64,000 bases of DNA from Nitrospira sp. GTDB lineage: Bacteria; Nitrospirota; Nitrospiria; Nitrospirales; Nitrospiraceae. Positions 1 to 8,796 of this stretch are shown in pieces. Made by a program: the position numbers and the translations under genes. Under the pieces are notes generated by a model, which saw only the letters and a program-made list of their open reading frames with translations, ran no database searches and was not told where the DNA came from. The DNA is taken from assembly GCA_024998625.1 (NCBI GenBank), contig JACOEL010000003.1:186001-250000 (forward strand). The letters run 5' to 3'. How positions within the stretch are numbered: position 1 is the first letter of the stretch; every line of letters begins with the position of its first letter.

Positions 1-1
1 G

Positions 2-1120
2 CTGTTCGACATGCCCTTGCGCAGTTACGTCGGCTTTTTTGTGAATCAAATGGAGCAGGAAGGGCAGACCTTCAATAACCTCCAGGACTTCTTCGGTACG
101 CGCGGCACGTTGGCACAGAACAGCCGCGGGACGATCCGGAACATCGGCGGACGGTTCCGGGAAGAATTGGAATTTATCCCGAAGTGGACCCTGGCCGCAG
201 GCCTCGGGTTCGAGCAATCGCAGTTGAGCGTGCAGACGATCAACTACACGGCCGGGGCGGTCAGCGGCAGGGCCGGAGCGGAACGCAGCTTCAGCAACTG
301 GGCGCCGGAACTGTCGGTCAGCTGGAAGCCGGCCGACGGGTATCGCCATTGGGTGCGCGCCTCCACCGGGTATGCCATTCCGGGGTTCGGCAATCTGTTG
401 ACCAATCCTTTTACGGGTCTCGCAGGAACTAATTTCGATTTGAAGCCGCAGAAAAACCTCAACGTCGAACTCGGCACCGAGTCCCGGTTGCACAAGACCT
501 TGACGGTGCAGTTGGTCGGCTTCGTCACGTTCGTCAAAGACGAAATCATCACTCAGGTGGTCTCCAATACCGGCGGCCAGGCTGCGATCAACGCGGACTC
601 GTCGCAATATCGAGGCATCGAGTTCTTCTACGACTGGCGGCCCTTGGACGGGTTGCGGCTCTCCGGCGCCTACACGCACATCGATGCGCGGTACATCAAT
701 TTCAGCGACCGGTTCCTCGCCGGCGGGATTCCGACGGCCTTCGTGCGGGACGGTAAAGTGGTGCCGAACGTGCCGACCGACACCCTCAATTTCAAGGAGT
801 CCTACGATCATGCCGCCAGCGGGTGGGGCGGCTGGGTGGAAGTCAACTATATGAACAGTTACTTCTTGAACAACAATAATACGGTGGGCATTCCGTCTTT
901 CGTGATCGCCAACCTGAATATCCATAAGAATTTCGAGTTCCATAACAACAAGTGGATCCGGTTCGCGAAGTTCTTCGCTGAGATCGATAACATCGCCGAC
1001 AAGAAATATGCGGCTTCCGGCAATGTTGTGGCCGATAGCACGGCCGATGCGAACAAGACGCTGTTCTTTGCCGGTTATGGCCGGTCGTTTTATGCCGGGG
1101 TGACATTGGGATTGTTCTAA
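2..1120 (+). CDS. TonB-dependent receptor, C-terminal part (5' end outside window)
   Basis: The reading frame is open to the left edge of the window, so only the C-terminal part (about 373 residues) of an outer-membrane receptor is present. It shows the alternating aromatic/polar pattern of a 22-strand beta-barrel, Asn-rich strand turns, and a C-terminus ending in Phe (YAGVTLGLF) as required for BAM-dependent insertion. The segment FAEIDNIADKKYAASGNVV is the usual penultimate-strand region of siderophore or metal receptors. Plug domain and TonB box lie upstream and cannot be inspected, so the substrate is unknown. A second receptor of the same kind starts at 2930. Confidence 0.85.
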   Translation: MFDMPLRSYVGFFVNQMEQEGQTFNNLQDFFGTRGTLAQNSRGTIRNIGGRFREELEFIPKWTLAAGLGFEQSQLSVQTINYTAGAVSGRAGAERSFSNWAPELSVSWKPADGYRHWVRASTGYAIPGFGNLLTNPFTGLAGTNFDLKPQKNLNVELGTESRLHKTLTVQLVGFVTFVKDEIITQVVSNTGGQAAINADSSQYRGIEFFYDWRPLDGLRLSGAYTHIDARYINFSDRFLAGGIPTAFVRDGKVVPNVPTDTLNFKESYDHAASGWGGWVEVNYMNSYFLNNNNTVGIPSFVIANLNIHKNFEFHNNKWIRFAKFFAEIDNIADKKYAASGNVVADSTADANKTLFFAGYGRSFYAGVTLGLF

Positions 1121-1126
1121 CCATCT

Positions 1127-1163
1127 GGCGCGAGCGGTCCCCGGATGCGGGGCCGCTCGCGCC
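1127..1163 (+). terminator. strong GC hairpin between receptor and HTH gene
   Basis: Arms 1127-1143 and 1148-1163 pair over 16 bp with one bulged base and a 4-nt loop. No T-tract follows, so it is either a factor-dependent terminator/processing hairpin or a structure in the leader of the HTH gene at 1182. A similar GAGCGGT-containing hairpin precedes the paralogous HTH gene at 8366. Confidence 0.5.
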
Positions 1164-1181
1164 CTTAACAGGGAGATTGCC

Positions 1182-1376
1182 ATGAACAAGCAACTCTTGC
1201 GGGTCGGTGAGGCGGCGGATGTGTTGGCGGTGAGCCGTTGGACGATTTATCGATGGGTGGAGGAAGGACGGTTGGAGGGCACCAAGATCGGCCGCGGGAG
1301 CCTCAGGGTGTTCCGCACGTCGCTGGACCGGTTGGTGCAAAACAATAAGACGCAGGAAATGAACCTGACCGTCTGA
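1182..1376 (+). CDS. Small HTH (excisionase/MerR-like) DNA-binding protein
   Basis: A 64-residue protein that is almost entirely a winged helix-turn-helix domain of the excisionase family (LLRVGEAADVLAVSRWTIYRW, then the wing GTKIGRGSLRVF). The N-terminal helix-turn-helix reads DNA and the beta-wing contacts the flanking groove; such single-domain proteins act as Xis-like recombination directionality factors or as small transcription regulators. AGGGAG sits 8 nt before the ATG. It lies between two TonB receptor genes, with no integrase or phage gene nearby, so a regulatory role in the receptor locus is more likely than excision. It is a close paralogue of the protein at 8366. Confidence 0.8.
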   Translation: MNKQLLRVGEAADVLAVSRWTIYRWVEEGRLEGTKIGRGSLRVFRTSLDRLVQNNKTQEMNLTV

Positions 1377-1450
1377 GGTGTGCGTTGCTGAGACTGCGAT
1401 CGGCCGGTGAAAAGGCCGATGCGATCTGTTGTGAGCGGGTAAGAGGGCCT

Positions 1451-2860
1451 ATGAGTCGCATCCTGTTGTGTCTGGTTATTTTGCTGGCCGGCTGTGCGGG
1501 CGGGACGGGTCTGTCCTCATCGTCGAAGGCCTCGCACCCGACCGGGCCGTCCGGGAGCGATTCCTACGCCTTCATCAACGGCCGATGGTTCGACGGCCGG
1601 GGGTTTCAGCCCGCCACCTGGTATTCAGTGCAGGGACGTTTGACGCGCACCCCGCCGCAGGGACGAGTCGAGACGGTGGACTTGTCCGGCCTGTTCGTCG
1701 TGCCGCCGTTCGGGGAGGCGCACAATCACAACGTGGAAGGCCCGTGGAATGTTCAGGCGGTAGCCGCGCGGTATCTCAAGGACGGCGTGTTCTATGTGAA
1801 GAATCCCAACAACGTCCGGGACTTTGCATTGCAAATTCGAAGCGCCGTCAATCAGCCGACGAGCATCGATGCGACCTTCGCCCATGCCGGACTGACGGGG
1901 CGGGGCGGCCATCCCGTGGCGTTGTATGAGGACGTCTTGCGGACGAGCCGATACGAGCCGGTGGTCGGGACCATCGAGCGGGGGTGGTTTGAGAACCGGT
2001 CCTATATGGTGCTCGACACCGACGCCGATCTGGAGACGAAATGGCCGTTGATCACGAGTGGTCAACCTGACTTCCTAAAAGTCTATCTCGTGCATTCCGA
2101 AGACGAGGACGCGCCCGGAACGTCCGGACAGTCCCCGCAACGAAGCGGTCTCCATCCGCGACTCGTGCCACAGATTGTCGCGAAGGCCCATGCCGCAGGG
2201 TTGCCGGTGACCGCCCATGTCGAAACGGCGGCGGATTTTCGCCAGGCGGTTCGCGCCGGCGTCGATGAGATCGCGCATGTGCCGGGATGGCTGGTGACCA
2301 GTGCCGCCGATGGGGAGTCCGCCCGACTCACGGAAGCGGATGCGCGGTTGGCCCTCGAACGTCACGTGCGAGTCGTGACCACCGCTGTGGCGGGAAGCGC
2401 CATGCCCTCTGTTCCGGGACATCATCCGCACGGGCATCACGAAGGGCATGCAACCGGGATGTCCGATCATCACCCGGCGGCACCGGATGAATCACGGGTA
2501 CAGATTCTCAAGGACAACATTGCGTTGCTCCATCGCGTGGGAGTGCGCGTCGTGGTCGGCAGCGACCATGCCGAGACATCGCTGGCGGAAGTGATGCAGC
2601 TGCACAGGTTCCATCTCTTCGACAACCTGACGCTGCTCAAGATGTGGTGTGAGGACACGCCGGCTTCGATTTTTCCCGACCGGCGCATTGCAAAGTTTGC
2701 CGAGGAGTACGAGGCCAGTTTTCTCGCCCTGGCGGGGAATCCCATTGAGGATTTCGATCAGGTACGGGCCATACGCCGCAGATTCAAACAGGGAGTGTCG
2801 CTGGACGGCGCCCCCACGCGAGACGCTGCCTGGTCAGCAGCGGACCAGAAGAGTCGGTAA
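1451..2860 (+). CDS. Amidohydrolase-family lipoprotein
   Basis: A 469-residue metal-dependent hydrolase carried on a lipoprotein signal (MSRILLCLVILLAGC, lipobox LAGC), so it is probably anchored in the periplasm. Family features are the metal-binding HxH (GEAHNHNVEG, near residue 95), a Lys in FLKVYLV, the His in VTAHVETA, a later IAHVPG and the Asp of VVVGSDHAE. This is the imidazolonepropionase/prolidase-like branch of the amidohydrolases. A His-rich insert (HHPHGHHEGHATGMSDHH, about residues 325-342) is not part of the fold and could bind metal. The in-frame TTG at 1385 would give a longer product, but the ATG at 1451 begins exactly at the lipoprotein signal. Substrate unknown. Confidence 0.8.
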   Translation: MSRILLCLVILLAGCAGGTGLSSSSKASHPTGPSGSDSYAFINGRWFDGRGFQPATWYSVQGRLTRTPPQGRVETVDLSGLFVVPPFGEAHNHNVEGPWNVQAVAARYLKDGVFYVKNPNNVRDFALQIRSAVNQPTSIDATFAHAGLTGRGGHPVALYEDVLRTSRYEPVVGTIERGWFENRSYMVLDTDADLETKWPLITSGQPDFLKVYLVHSEDEDAPGTSGQSPQRSGLHPRLVPQIVAKAHAAGLPVTAHVETAADFRQAVRAGVDEIAHVPGWLVTSAADGESARLTEADARLALERHVRVVTTAVAGSAMPSVPGHHPHGHHEGHATGMSDHHPAAPDESRVQILKDNIALLHRVGVRVVVGSDHAETSLAEVMQLHRFHLFDNLTLLKMWCEDTPASIFPDRRIAKFAEEYEASFLALAGNPIEDFDQVRAIRRRFKQGVSLDGAPTRDAAWSAADQKSR

Positions 2861-2929
2861 TGCGCGACGTTCCCAACCGGCGTTGCGTCAACATCCATAG
2901 CTTGGTCTGGGCATGAAAAGGAGTGCACG

Positions 2930-5185
2930 ATGGAGCGGAATGGTTGGAGTCAATGCGCGGTGGGCTGTCTGGCAGCCTTGGTATTGATGGGGGCGCCGCC
3001 TGGTGAGCTGTGGGCGGCTGATGAGCCGCAGGAGCAGGAGGCGCCGGTGGTGGTGGTCGAGGCGGTCGAGGTGAGGGGAAAACGCATTGAAAACGTCGAG
3101 GATGTGAAGCAGGAACTTGCCCGCCGGCCGGGCAGCAATATCCTGATCGAGGAAAAGCAGGTCACTGAGTCACGCGCGATCAACCTGCAAGACGTGCTGC
3201 AGTTCGCACCGGGCATCCGGTTCCAATCAAGGTTCGGTGCCGATGAAGGGCAGTTCCAAATCCGCGGCACTTCGTTGCGGAATAACTTCCACCATCGAGG
3301 GATCAACATTCTCATCAACGGAATCTTCTTCGGCGATGCCGACGGGTTTTCGGATTTCGAATCGATCGACCTCCTGGCCTACGAGCGGATCGAGGTCTAT
3401 AAGGGCGCGAACGCCCTGCGGTACGGCGCGAACAGCATCGGCGGCGCGATCAATTTCGTGCCGCGCACCGGGTATAGCGCTTCGACGCTACAGATGCGGA
3501 TGCTCGGCGGCAGCTTCGGGATGGTCAGTGGGCAGGTATCCAGCGGCAAAGTGCTAAAGCCCTTCCAGGTGGGCAACATGACCGCCACGATGGATTATTA
3601 CATCAGCGTGTCCGGCAATCGCCAGGATGGATTTCAGGATAACAGCCAGCAGGCTCGTGAACGCATCAATGCCAACATCGGTCTGCAACTCGGCAATCAC
3701 CAGGAGATCCGGGCCTATTTCCTCCAAGCCAATGTCGCCGAGCGGATTCCCGGTTCGCTCACCAATCAACAGCTGTTCTTCAACCGGCAGCAAACCGGAG
3801 GGCAGAGTCCTGCCGGGGCACCGCCGTTCTTCGCGTGCGTGTCGAGCAATCAGGCCTGTAACTGGGGCCGGTACTACACGCTGCAGCGGATCGGCATTGC
3901 CTATCACAATGAGTTCGCGCCCAATCAGTTCTTCGAGATCATTCCCTACTTCTCGAATCAATTTGTCGACCATCCGATTTTTCAGACGATCCGGCAGGAA
4001 AACAACAACGTCGGCGGTGAATTCCGCTATGTGAATTCAAACAGCCTGTTCGGCAAGAACAACTCGTTCGTTGCCGGATTCCAGCCGCGGTACGGGAATC
4101 AGCGACAGCAACGGTTCGTCAATATCAACGGCAGCATCGGGGCCATGACGCAGAACTACACGGCGAAGACCACGTACTTCGGCGTCTATGCCGAAGACGC
4201 GTTCGATGCGACCAAGGACTTCACGATCGTCATCGGCGGCCGATGGGACTACACCGGGCGGCAGGCGACCGTGGACAACTTCGGGCCGGCGGGGAATCCG
4301 TTTAACCCCAATACTCCCTCCGCGCCGACCAGCACGCAGAAGCCACTGCAACATTTCGGCGCGATCAGTCCGAAAATCGGCTTCGTCTATCGCACCACGC
4401 CGACGTCTCAGTTGTATTTCAACGCCAGCCGGGCCTACGAAGCGCCGCTCAACGTCGAGTTGTTGTCGTCGCTCAATGCGAACGGCTCCGCCAATACGGG
4501 TTTCCTGAACCTGGACGCACAACGCGCCTGGCAGTTGGAGTTGGGGCATCGGGGAACCTCGGCGGACAAGCGTTACAACTGGGATGTGACGGTGTACAAC
4601 CTGGAAATGCAGAAAGAAATTCTGGCGTCGAACATCAATAACCAGGGCACCTTCCAAAACGCCAACGGCACGCGCCACACCGGCGTCGAGGCCGGCGGCG
4701 GCGTGGTCCTGAAGAAAGGCCTCTTCGCGCAGGGCGGAGCGGGCAAGGAAGATAGCCTGCAGACGCGCGTGGCCTATACCTGGTCGCGGTTCAAGTTTAC
4801 CGACGATGTGCGCGGCGGCGGAATCGGCGGCCCCAATGTGCTGATCGCCAAAGACGGCAATACGGTGGCCGGCGCGCCGGAGCACAGCTTGAACGTGGAG
4901 GCTCGCTACGACCATCCGGCGGGCTGGTGGATCGCGCCGAATGTCGAGTGGTCGCTGTCGGGGTTCTATACGGACTACAACAACACGATCAAGAATCCGT
5001 CCTATGCGCTCATCAACGTGCGTTCCGGCTGGAACATCGATGAGCACTGGACGCTGTTTGCCGAAGGTCGCAACCTCACGAACAAAACATACGCCGGAGC
5101 CGTCGTGGTCAATGACTCGCTGAATCGTTTTGCCAATCCCGGATTCGGGATCAGCGCATTCGGAGGAGTCGAGTATAAGTTTTAA
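2930..5185 (+). CDS. TonB-dependent outer-membrane receptor
   Basis: A complete 751-residue receptor. Residues 1-30 are a Sec signal peptide ending LWAADE. The plug domain follows (about 55-175) with the typical run NLQDVLQFAPGIRFQ and ERIEVYKGANALRYGANS, then a barrel ending in EYKF. AAAGGAG lies just upstream of the ATG. The plug resembles Fe(III)-dicitrate/siderophore receptors, but ligand specificity cannot be read. It follows the lipoprotein amidohydrolase by 69 bp and precedes the S9-like protein, which suggests import plus periplasmic processing of one class of substrate. A Cys-containing extracellular loop (ACVSSNQACNWG) is visible. Confidence 0.92.
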   Translation: MERNGWSQCAVGCLAALVLMGAPPGELWAADEPQEQEAPVVVVEAVEVRGKRIENVEDVKQELARRPGSNILIEEKQVTESRAINLQDVLQFAPGIRFQSRFGADEGQFQIRGTSLRNNFHHRGINILINGIFFGDADGFSDFESIDLLAYERIEVYKGANALRYGANSIGGAINFVPRTGYSASTLQMRMLGGSFGMVSGQVSSGKVLKPFQVGNMTATMDYYISVSGNRQDGFQDNSQQARERINANIGLQLGNHQEIRAYFLQANVAERIPGSLTNQQLFFNRQQTGGQSPAGAPPFFACVSSNQACNWGRYYTLQRIGIAYHNEFAPNQFFEIIPYFSNQFVDHPIFQTIRQENNNVGGEFRYVNSNSLFGKNNSFVAGFQPRYGNQRQQRFVNINGSIGAMTQNYTAKTTYFGVYAEDAFDATKDFTIVIGGRWDYTGRQATVDNFGPAGNPFNPNTPSAPTSTQKPLQHFGAISPKIGFVYRTTPTSQLYFNASRAYEAPLNVELLSSLNANGSANTGFLNLDAQRAWQLELGHRGTSADKRYNWDVTVYNLEMQKEILASNINNQGTFQNANGTRHTGVEAGGGVVLKKGLFAQGGAGKEDSLQTRVAYTWSRFKFTDDVRGGGIGGPNVLIAKDGNTVAGAPEHSLNVEARYDHPAGWWIAPNVEWSLSGFYTDYNNTIKNPSYALINVRSGWNIDEHWTLFAEGRNLTNKTYAGAVVVNDSLNRFANPGFGISAFGGVEYKF

Positions 5186-5205
5186 CTCGGCGTGCACGTC
5201 GTCGG

Positions 5206-5235
5206 TGCGGGGCTCATCGCCAGGTGAGCCCCGCA
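5206..5235 (+). terminator. Hairpin after the TonB receptor
   Basis: Perfect 11-bp arms at 5206-5216 and 5225-5235 (TGCGGGGCTCA / TGAGCCCCGCA) with an 8-nt loop, 20 bp after the receptor stop codon. No T-run follows, so termination may be weak or factor-dependent. Confidence 0.6.
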
Positions 5236-5392
5236 TCGTGACGGCGGCTGATCCGGTCATGCGGCGACCGGCCCTCCGGCGTCTTCCGCTTGCGTGAAAA
5301 ACGGGATGGACGGCCGTCAGGCGAACATGTGATAACAGAATCCGTCGGGTATTCCCCGGCTGGACATGTCCTGGTAACTGTAGGGAGTGACC

Positions 5393-7366
5393 GTGCCGGC
5401 CATCTACGGACTTGTCACTGTTTTGCTACTTGTCTGGACCTTGGTCCCAGTCTACGCCGAGTCCGGCCCTGCTCCGCCGCCTACGGCGGTCTTCGCCTCA
5501 CTGCCTCGCATCGAATCGATTCAACTGTCTCCTTCCGGCCGGCACCTTGCCGTGCTCCGCAACCATGACGGGCAGACGTTTCTCGATATCCAAACCGTCA
5601 CGGGACAAGACGTCCACCGTGTCGTCTCGACGGACAATCGTGACTACATCATCACCTGGTTTCGCTGGGTCAATGACGAACGGCTGCTCGTGAGTATCCG
5701 GTTTGCGGCGACACGTGAATCGATCGATTCGGTCGAGACTCGATTATTGGCGGTGAATCGCGACGGCTCGGAGCAAATACCCAATTTGTTCAAGCAAAGT
5801 TCCTTTCCGTCGCTTTTTGGAAAGAAGCACTTTCCTCAATTTCAAGACCAGCTGGTCGGCACGATTCCCGGCGATCCCAGACATGTCCTGCTCGCCCTCG
5901 ATCTGGAACATCCCAATGCTCCGGATGTCTACAAGGTGGACGTGTATACCGGTGATCGGCAGTTGGTCCAGGCGAATCCCAGCGCGCAGCCGGACCCCCG
6001 AGTGATTCTGCGCTGGATTGCCGATCGGGCGGGGAGGGTGCGGGCCGGGGTCGGCCAATTTCAGACCGCCGTGCATGCGATCTTCAGGCAGCCGGAGTCT
6101 AGCCTTTGGCGCGAGCTGGCCGATTATGACCTGGCCAAAGAAACCGGGCTGGTGCCCTTGGCCTTCGATGCCGATCCCGCCTGGTTGTATGTGCGGGATC
6201 AACATCGGGGCAAGGCGGCGATTTTTAAGCTCAACGTAATGGACCTGACAGCGGATCGTATCCTCGTGGTCGCCGATCCGAAGTTCGATCTGAACGGTGA
6301 GCTGGTCTATGCGCCGGGCCGCAAGAAAGTCGTCGGTGTTCGGTACAGCGCGGCGGATGAGCGGGTGCTCTTCTGGGACTTCGACGCGCAACGCTTGCAG
6401 GCGCGGATCGATCGGGCGATTCCTGGAACAGTTAATGTCATCCACAGCAGCAGCGACGATGGTCGACTACATATCGTCAAGTCGAGCGGCGCGGCGCATC
6501 CCCCGCGCTGGTCGATCTTCGACGAACGCGATGGACGAATGGTGCTGCTCGGCAAGTCTTATCCTGATCTTGAGACGGCCGCACTGGCTGCTCCCACGAC
6601 GACCTACGTGACGGCGCGGGACGGCAAGGAACTGCAAGTCTTCCTGACCGTTCCCAAGGATCGGGACCCGCGCCAACTTCCGATGATTGTGTTTCCCCAT
6701 GGAGGCCCTGCAGCGCGAATGCCCGGTGCATTCAACTATTGGACCCAGTGGTTCGTCAGTCGCGGGTGGGCGGTGCTGGAGCCGCGTTTTCGCGGGACCG
6801 CGGGATACGGTGACGAATGGCTCCGCGCCGGTTTCCAGCGATGGGGGCTGGAGATGCAGGATGATGTGACCGACGCCGTGCAATGGGCGATTCGCTCCGG
6901 ACTCGCAAGCGCACACCGGATCTGTATCGTCGGATCAGGATACGGAGGCTATGCGGCCTTGATGGGCGCGGTGAAGACGCCGGATGTGTATCGCTGCGCC
7001 GTCAGTCTGGGCGGGGTGACCGATTTGCCGCAGGTCGTGTCCGACAGCCGTTGGTACCTGAATCAGAAACCGCTTGCCGAAATGCGTATCGGCTCCTGGT
7101 GGAACGACCGTGAGCGGCTGCGCGATACCTCGCCGGTCTTTCATGCGAAGGAGATTCGTATACCGTTGCTCCTGATGCACGGCGCCATGGATCGGGCGGT
7201 GCCGGTGTCGCATGGTCGAGACATGGCCGAGGCACTCAAGGCGGCAAACGTCACGACCTACCGGTATGTGGAACTTCCCTTCGCCGATCAGGCGTTGAGT
7301 CGCGAGCAGGACAGGATTCACGTCTTCAAAGAACTCGAACAGTTCCTCACTACTTACCTTGATTGA
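5393..7366 (+). CDS. S9 prolyl-oligopeptidase-like protein lacking catalytic Ser and His
   Basis: A 657-residue exported protein: signal peptide (about 1-23), beta-propeller region (about 35-400) and a C-terminal alpha/beta-hydrolase domain of the S9 (dipeptidyl aminopeptidase/acylaminoacyl peptidase) family, seen from FPHGGPAARM, FRGTAGYGDEW and HGAMDRAVP. The nucleophile elbow should be GxSxGG but reads GSGYGG: Gly about residue 516 occupies the Ser position. The Asp (about 600) is kept, while the catalytic His position (normally in GHGF) reads ADQAL, with Gln about 633. The protein is therefore probably not a serine peptidase and may bind peptides. I chose GTG 5393 because GTG 5387 overlaps the Shine-Dalgarno AGGGAG. 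Confidence 0.8.
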   Translation: MPAIYGLVTVLLLVWTLVPVYAESGPAPPPTAVFASLPRIESIQLSPSGRHLAVLRNHDGQTFLDIQTVTGQDVHRVVSTDNRDYIITWFRWVNDERLLVSIRFAATRESIDSVETRLLAVNRDGSEQIPNLFKQSSFPSLFGKKHFPQFQDQLVGTIPGDPRHVLLALDLEHPNAPDVYKVDVYTGDRQLVQANPSAQPDPRVILRWIADRAGRVRAGVGQFQTAVHAIFRQPESSLWRELADYDLAKETGLVPLAFDADPAWLYVRDQHRGKAAIFKLNVMDLTADRILVVADPKFDLNGELVYAPGRKKVVGVRYSAADERVLFWDFDAQRLQARIDRAIPGTVNVIHSSSDDGRLHIVKSSGAAHPPRWSIFDERDGRMVLLGKSYPDLETAALAAPTTTYVTARDGKELQVFLTVPKDRDPRQLPMIVFPHGGPAARMPGAFNYWTQWFVSRGWAVLEPRFRGTAGYGDEWLRAGFQRWGLEMQDDVTDAVQWAIRSGLASAHRICIVGSGYGGYAALMGAVKTPDVYRCAVSLGGVTDLPQVVSDSRWYLNQKPLAEMRIGSWWNDRERLRDTSPVFHAKEIRIPLLLMHGAMDRAVPVSHGRDMAEALKAANVTTYRYVELPFADQALSREQDRIHVFKELEQFLTTYLD

Positions 7367-7669
7367 ATCGTTCTTCCCGGTCGAATCCACAGGCATCCGC
7401 CGCTAGACAGGGTCGAAGGCAGCGCACGACATAACCTCGGCCTGATCTCGACCGCTCCGGCCTGGGAGCCTGAGGTGCCGGCTGTTCCTCAATCCGCCTG
7501 ACGGAACCCCCGCGTCCGGCGGCCTGGCTCATTCATGCCGGAACCAGTGACGGCGATGCGCCGGTGAATGTGAACAAGGGCTCACATTTTGTAGCAGGCG
7601 TGAGCATCCGTCGGTAGACAACTTATACGGAATGGCGTAATTGATACAGCACGCGAGAACTATCAGACC
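7367..7669. other. Intergenic region, no gene seen
   Basis: No credible coding frame. The only distinct signal is the motif at 7590-7611, described separately. The stretch just before 7670 is AT-richer and presumably carries the promoter of the next gene. Confidence 0.5.
7590..7611 (+). promoter_or_regulatory. Operator-like motif GTAGCA-N7-GCATCCGT (copy 1)
   Basis: TGTAGCA, 7 nt, GCATCCGT, ending 58 bp before the start of the small secreted protein gene at 7670. The same 15 bases with the same spacing occur at 11206-11227, ending 65 bp before the gene at 11293. Shared sequence, spacing and distance to a start codon suggest a common regulator or an alternative sigma factor site. Confidence 0.45.
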
Positions 7670-8002
7670 ATGAACCGACGAACCTCTAAAGCCACCATTG
7701 CCGGTCTCGCACTCGGAATCGTCTGGGTGTATGTGGTGCTGGCGCTCATGGCGCCGGGCTGTTCGTTCGCCCACGCCATTCCATCGGATAATCACCATCA
7801 GCACGCAGACACGGAATCCCATTCCACGCTCTGTTCCTGGGCCTGTCAGGCGACATCCGATGTCGGCCCGATCGCTCAGGGAGGTGTGGGCCTAGTCTGG
7901 GTCGCGCAATCCCAACCGTTGACGACTTCTCCGCTCCTCCTCACTTCCGGGGACCCCTCGTCCCTCCATGCCCGCGCGCCGCCGATCCCTGCGAGGGGAT
8001 AG
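7670..8002 (+). CDS. Small secreted/membrane-anchored His-containing protein (DUF2946-like)
   Basis: A 110-residue protein with one hydrophobic segment (about 11-31) and then a short periplasmic region containing clustered His (DNHHQHADTESH) and two Cys (CSWAC). The pattern resembles short DUF2946-type proteins often found beside copper genes, but the match is by eye and weak. The last 30 residues are low-complexity Pro/Leu. It stands alone between two intergenic gaps and carries the upstream GTAGCA-N7-GCATCCGT motif. A metal-related role is inference only. Confidence 0.5.
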   Translation: MNRRTSKATIAGLALGIVWVYVVLALMAPGCSFAHAIPSDNHHQHADTESHSTLCSWACQATSDVGPIAQGGVGLVWVAQSQPLTTSPLLLTSGDPSSLHARAPPIPARG

Positions 8003-8365
8003 TTCGGGCGAGGCGCGCGTCGCCACCGATCATCGCACCGAGGCATTCGAGTCCGTCCGGCGATAGCCGGATGGGAGTCTGATCGGTCCCGTGTTCCGCC
8101 ATGTCCGGGCGTTCGGCCCGAGCTATTTCACTAAGCATGATGCGTCCGAGGATGGGATTGCCCTCCGATCCCGGACCGCCCGGCAGCGCAGGCGCTTCTC
8201 CTGTGACCTCCGCTGCCGGTTCCCACGACGAGACTGTGATGTGTTGCATCGGTCCTGAATGGTGGACCCGGTTGTGCGGGAGGCTCATGCCCCTTCCTGC
8301 AGTCGGGGGAGGAGCGGTAACGGACCGCTCCTATCCACCGCCAAGGTGTTGAAGGGGTAGGCGAG
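8003..8365. other. Intergenic region with a hairpin at 8310-8332
   Basis: No convincing gene; short open frames on both strands have unrelated composition and no start signals. AGGAGCGGT (8310-8318) and ACCGCTCCT (8324-8332) form a perfect 9-bp hairpin with a 5-nt loop, 33 bp before the HTH gene, in the same position as the hairpin upstream of the HTH gene at 1182. Confidence 0.5.
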
Positions 8366-8614
8366 ATGGTGGAACAGCCGCTGTTGCGCGTGAAAGAAGC
8401 TGCGCAATTGCTCCAAGTCAGTAAGTGGACCATCTACCGGTGGATCGATGAAGGACGGCTCAACGCCACGAAGATCGGTGGAGGCAGCCTCCGCATTTTT
8501 CGTGTCTCAGTGACGGCGCTGGTGGAAGGCAATCGAACGGATCCGCGTCCCCAAGAACCGACGCCGCACCTGAAGGCGGTGCCGCTCAGTGGGCGTAGAG
8601 CGATGAAACGATAG
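8366..8614 (+). CDS. Small HTH (excisionase/MerR-like) DNA-binding protein, paralogue of 1182
   Basis: An 82-residue protein with the same one-domain architecture as the gene at 1182: LLRVKEAAQLLQVSKWTIYRW followed by the wing TKIGGGSLRIF. Identity between the two is high through the DNA-binding helix and wing and stops in the tail, which here is longer and basic. It precedes the TPR protein gene and follows a hairpin. The conserved recognition helix (S-[RK]-W-T-I-Y-R-W) suggests the two proteins bind related sites. Confidence 0.8.
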   Translation: MVEQPLLRVKEAAQLLQVSKWTIYRWIDEGRLNATKIGGGSLRIFRVSVTALVEGNRTDPRPQEPTPHLKAVPLSGRRAMKR

Positions 8615-8796
8615 ATCTGTCGGAAACGGATCCTGGGGTTGTGCACCCTTCTTCAGGATCTGCCTCCCGGGGTGAGTGGGATGGCCTCCCCCTTCACCCC
8701 GGCCCTTCGGGGCTTTCTGGGCGGTCAGTGCGGAGAGGACGGACAGGAGGGATGCAGGCAGGGAATCGACGGAGTCTGTGGAGGGAGCGGCGGACC

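Noticed and set aside
1182-1376. Excisionase of an integrated element
   Set aside because: No integrase, attachment site or phage gene near either HTH gene; called only as an excisionase-family DNA-binding protein.
4037-5260. Minus-strand open frame of 407 codons
   Set aside because: Antisense to the TonB receptor with Arg/Val-rich composition; a shadow of a GC-rich gene.
8101-8352. Open frames on both strands in the gap before the HTH gene
   Set aside because: Pro/Ser/Gly-rich random composition and no initiation signal; left as intergenic.
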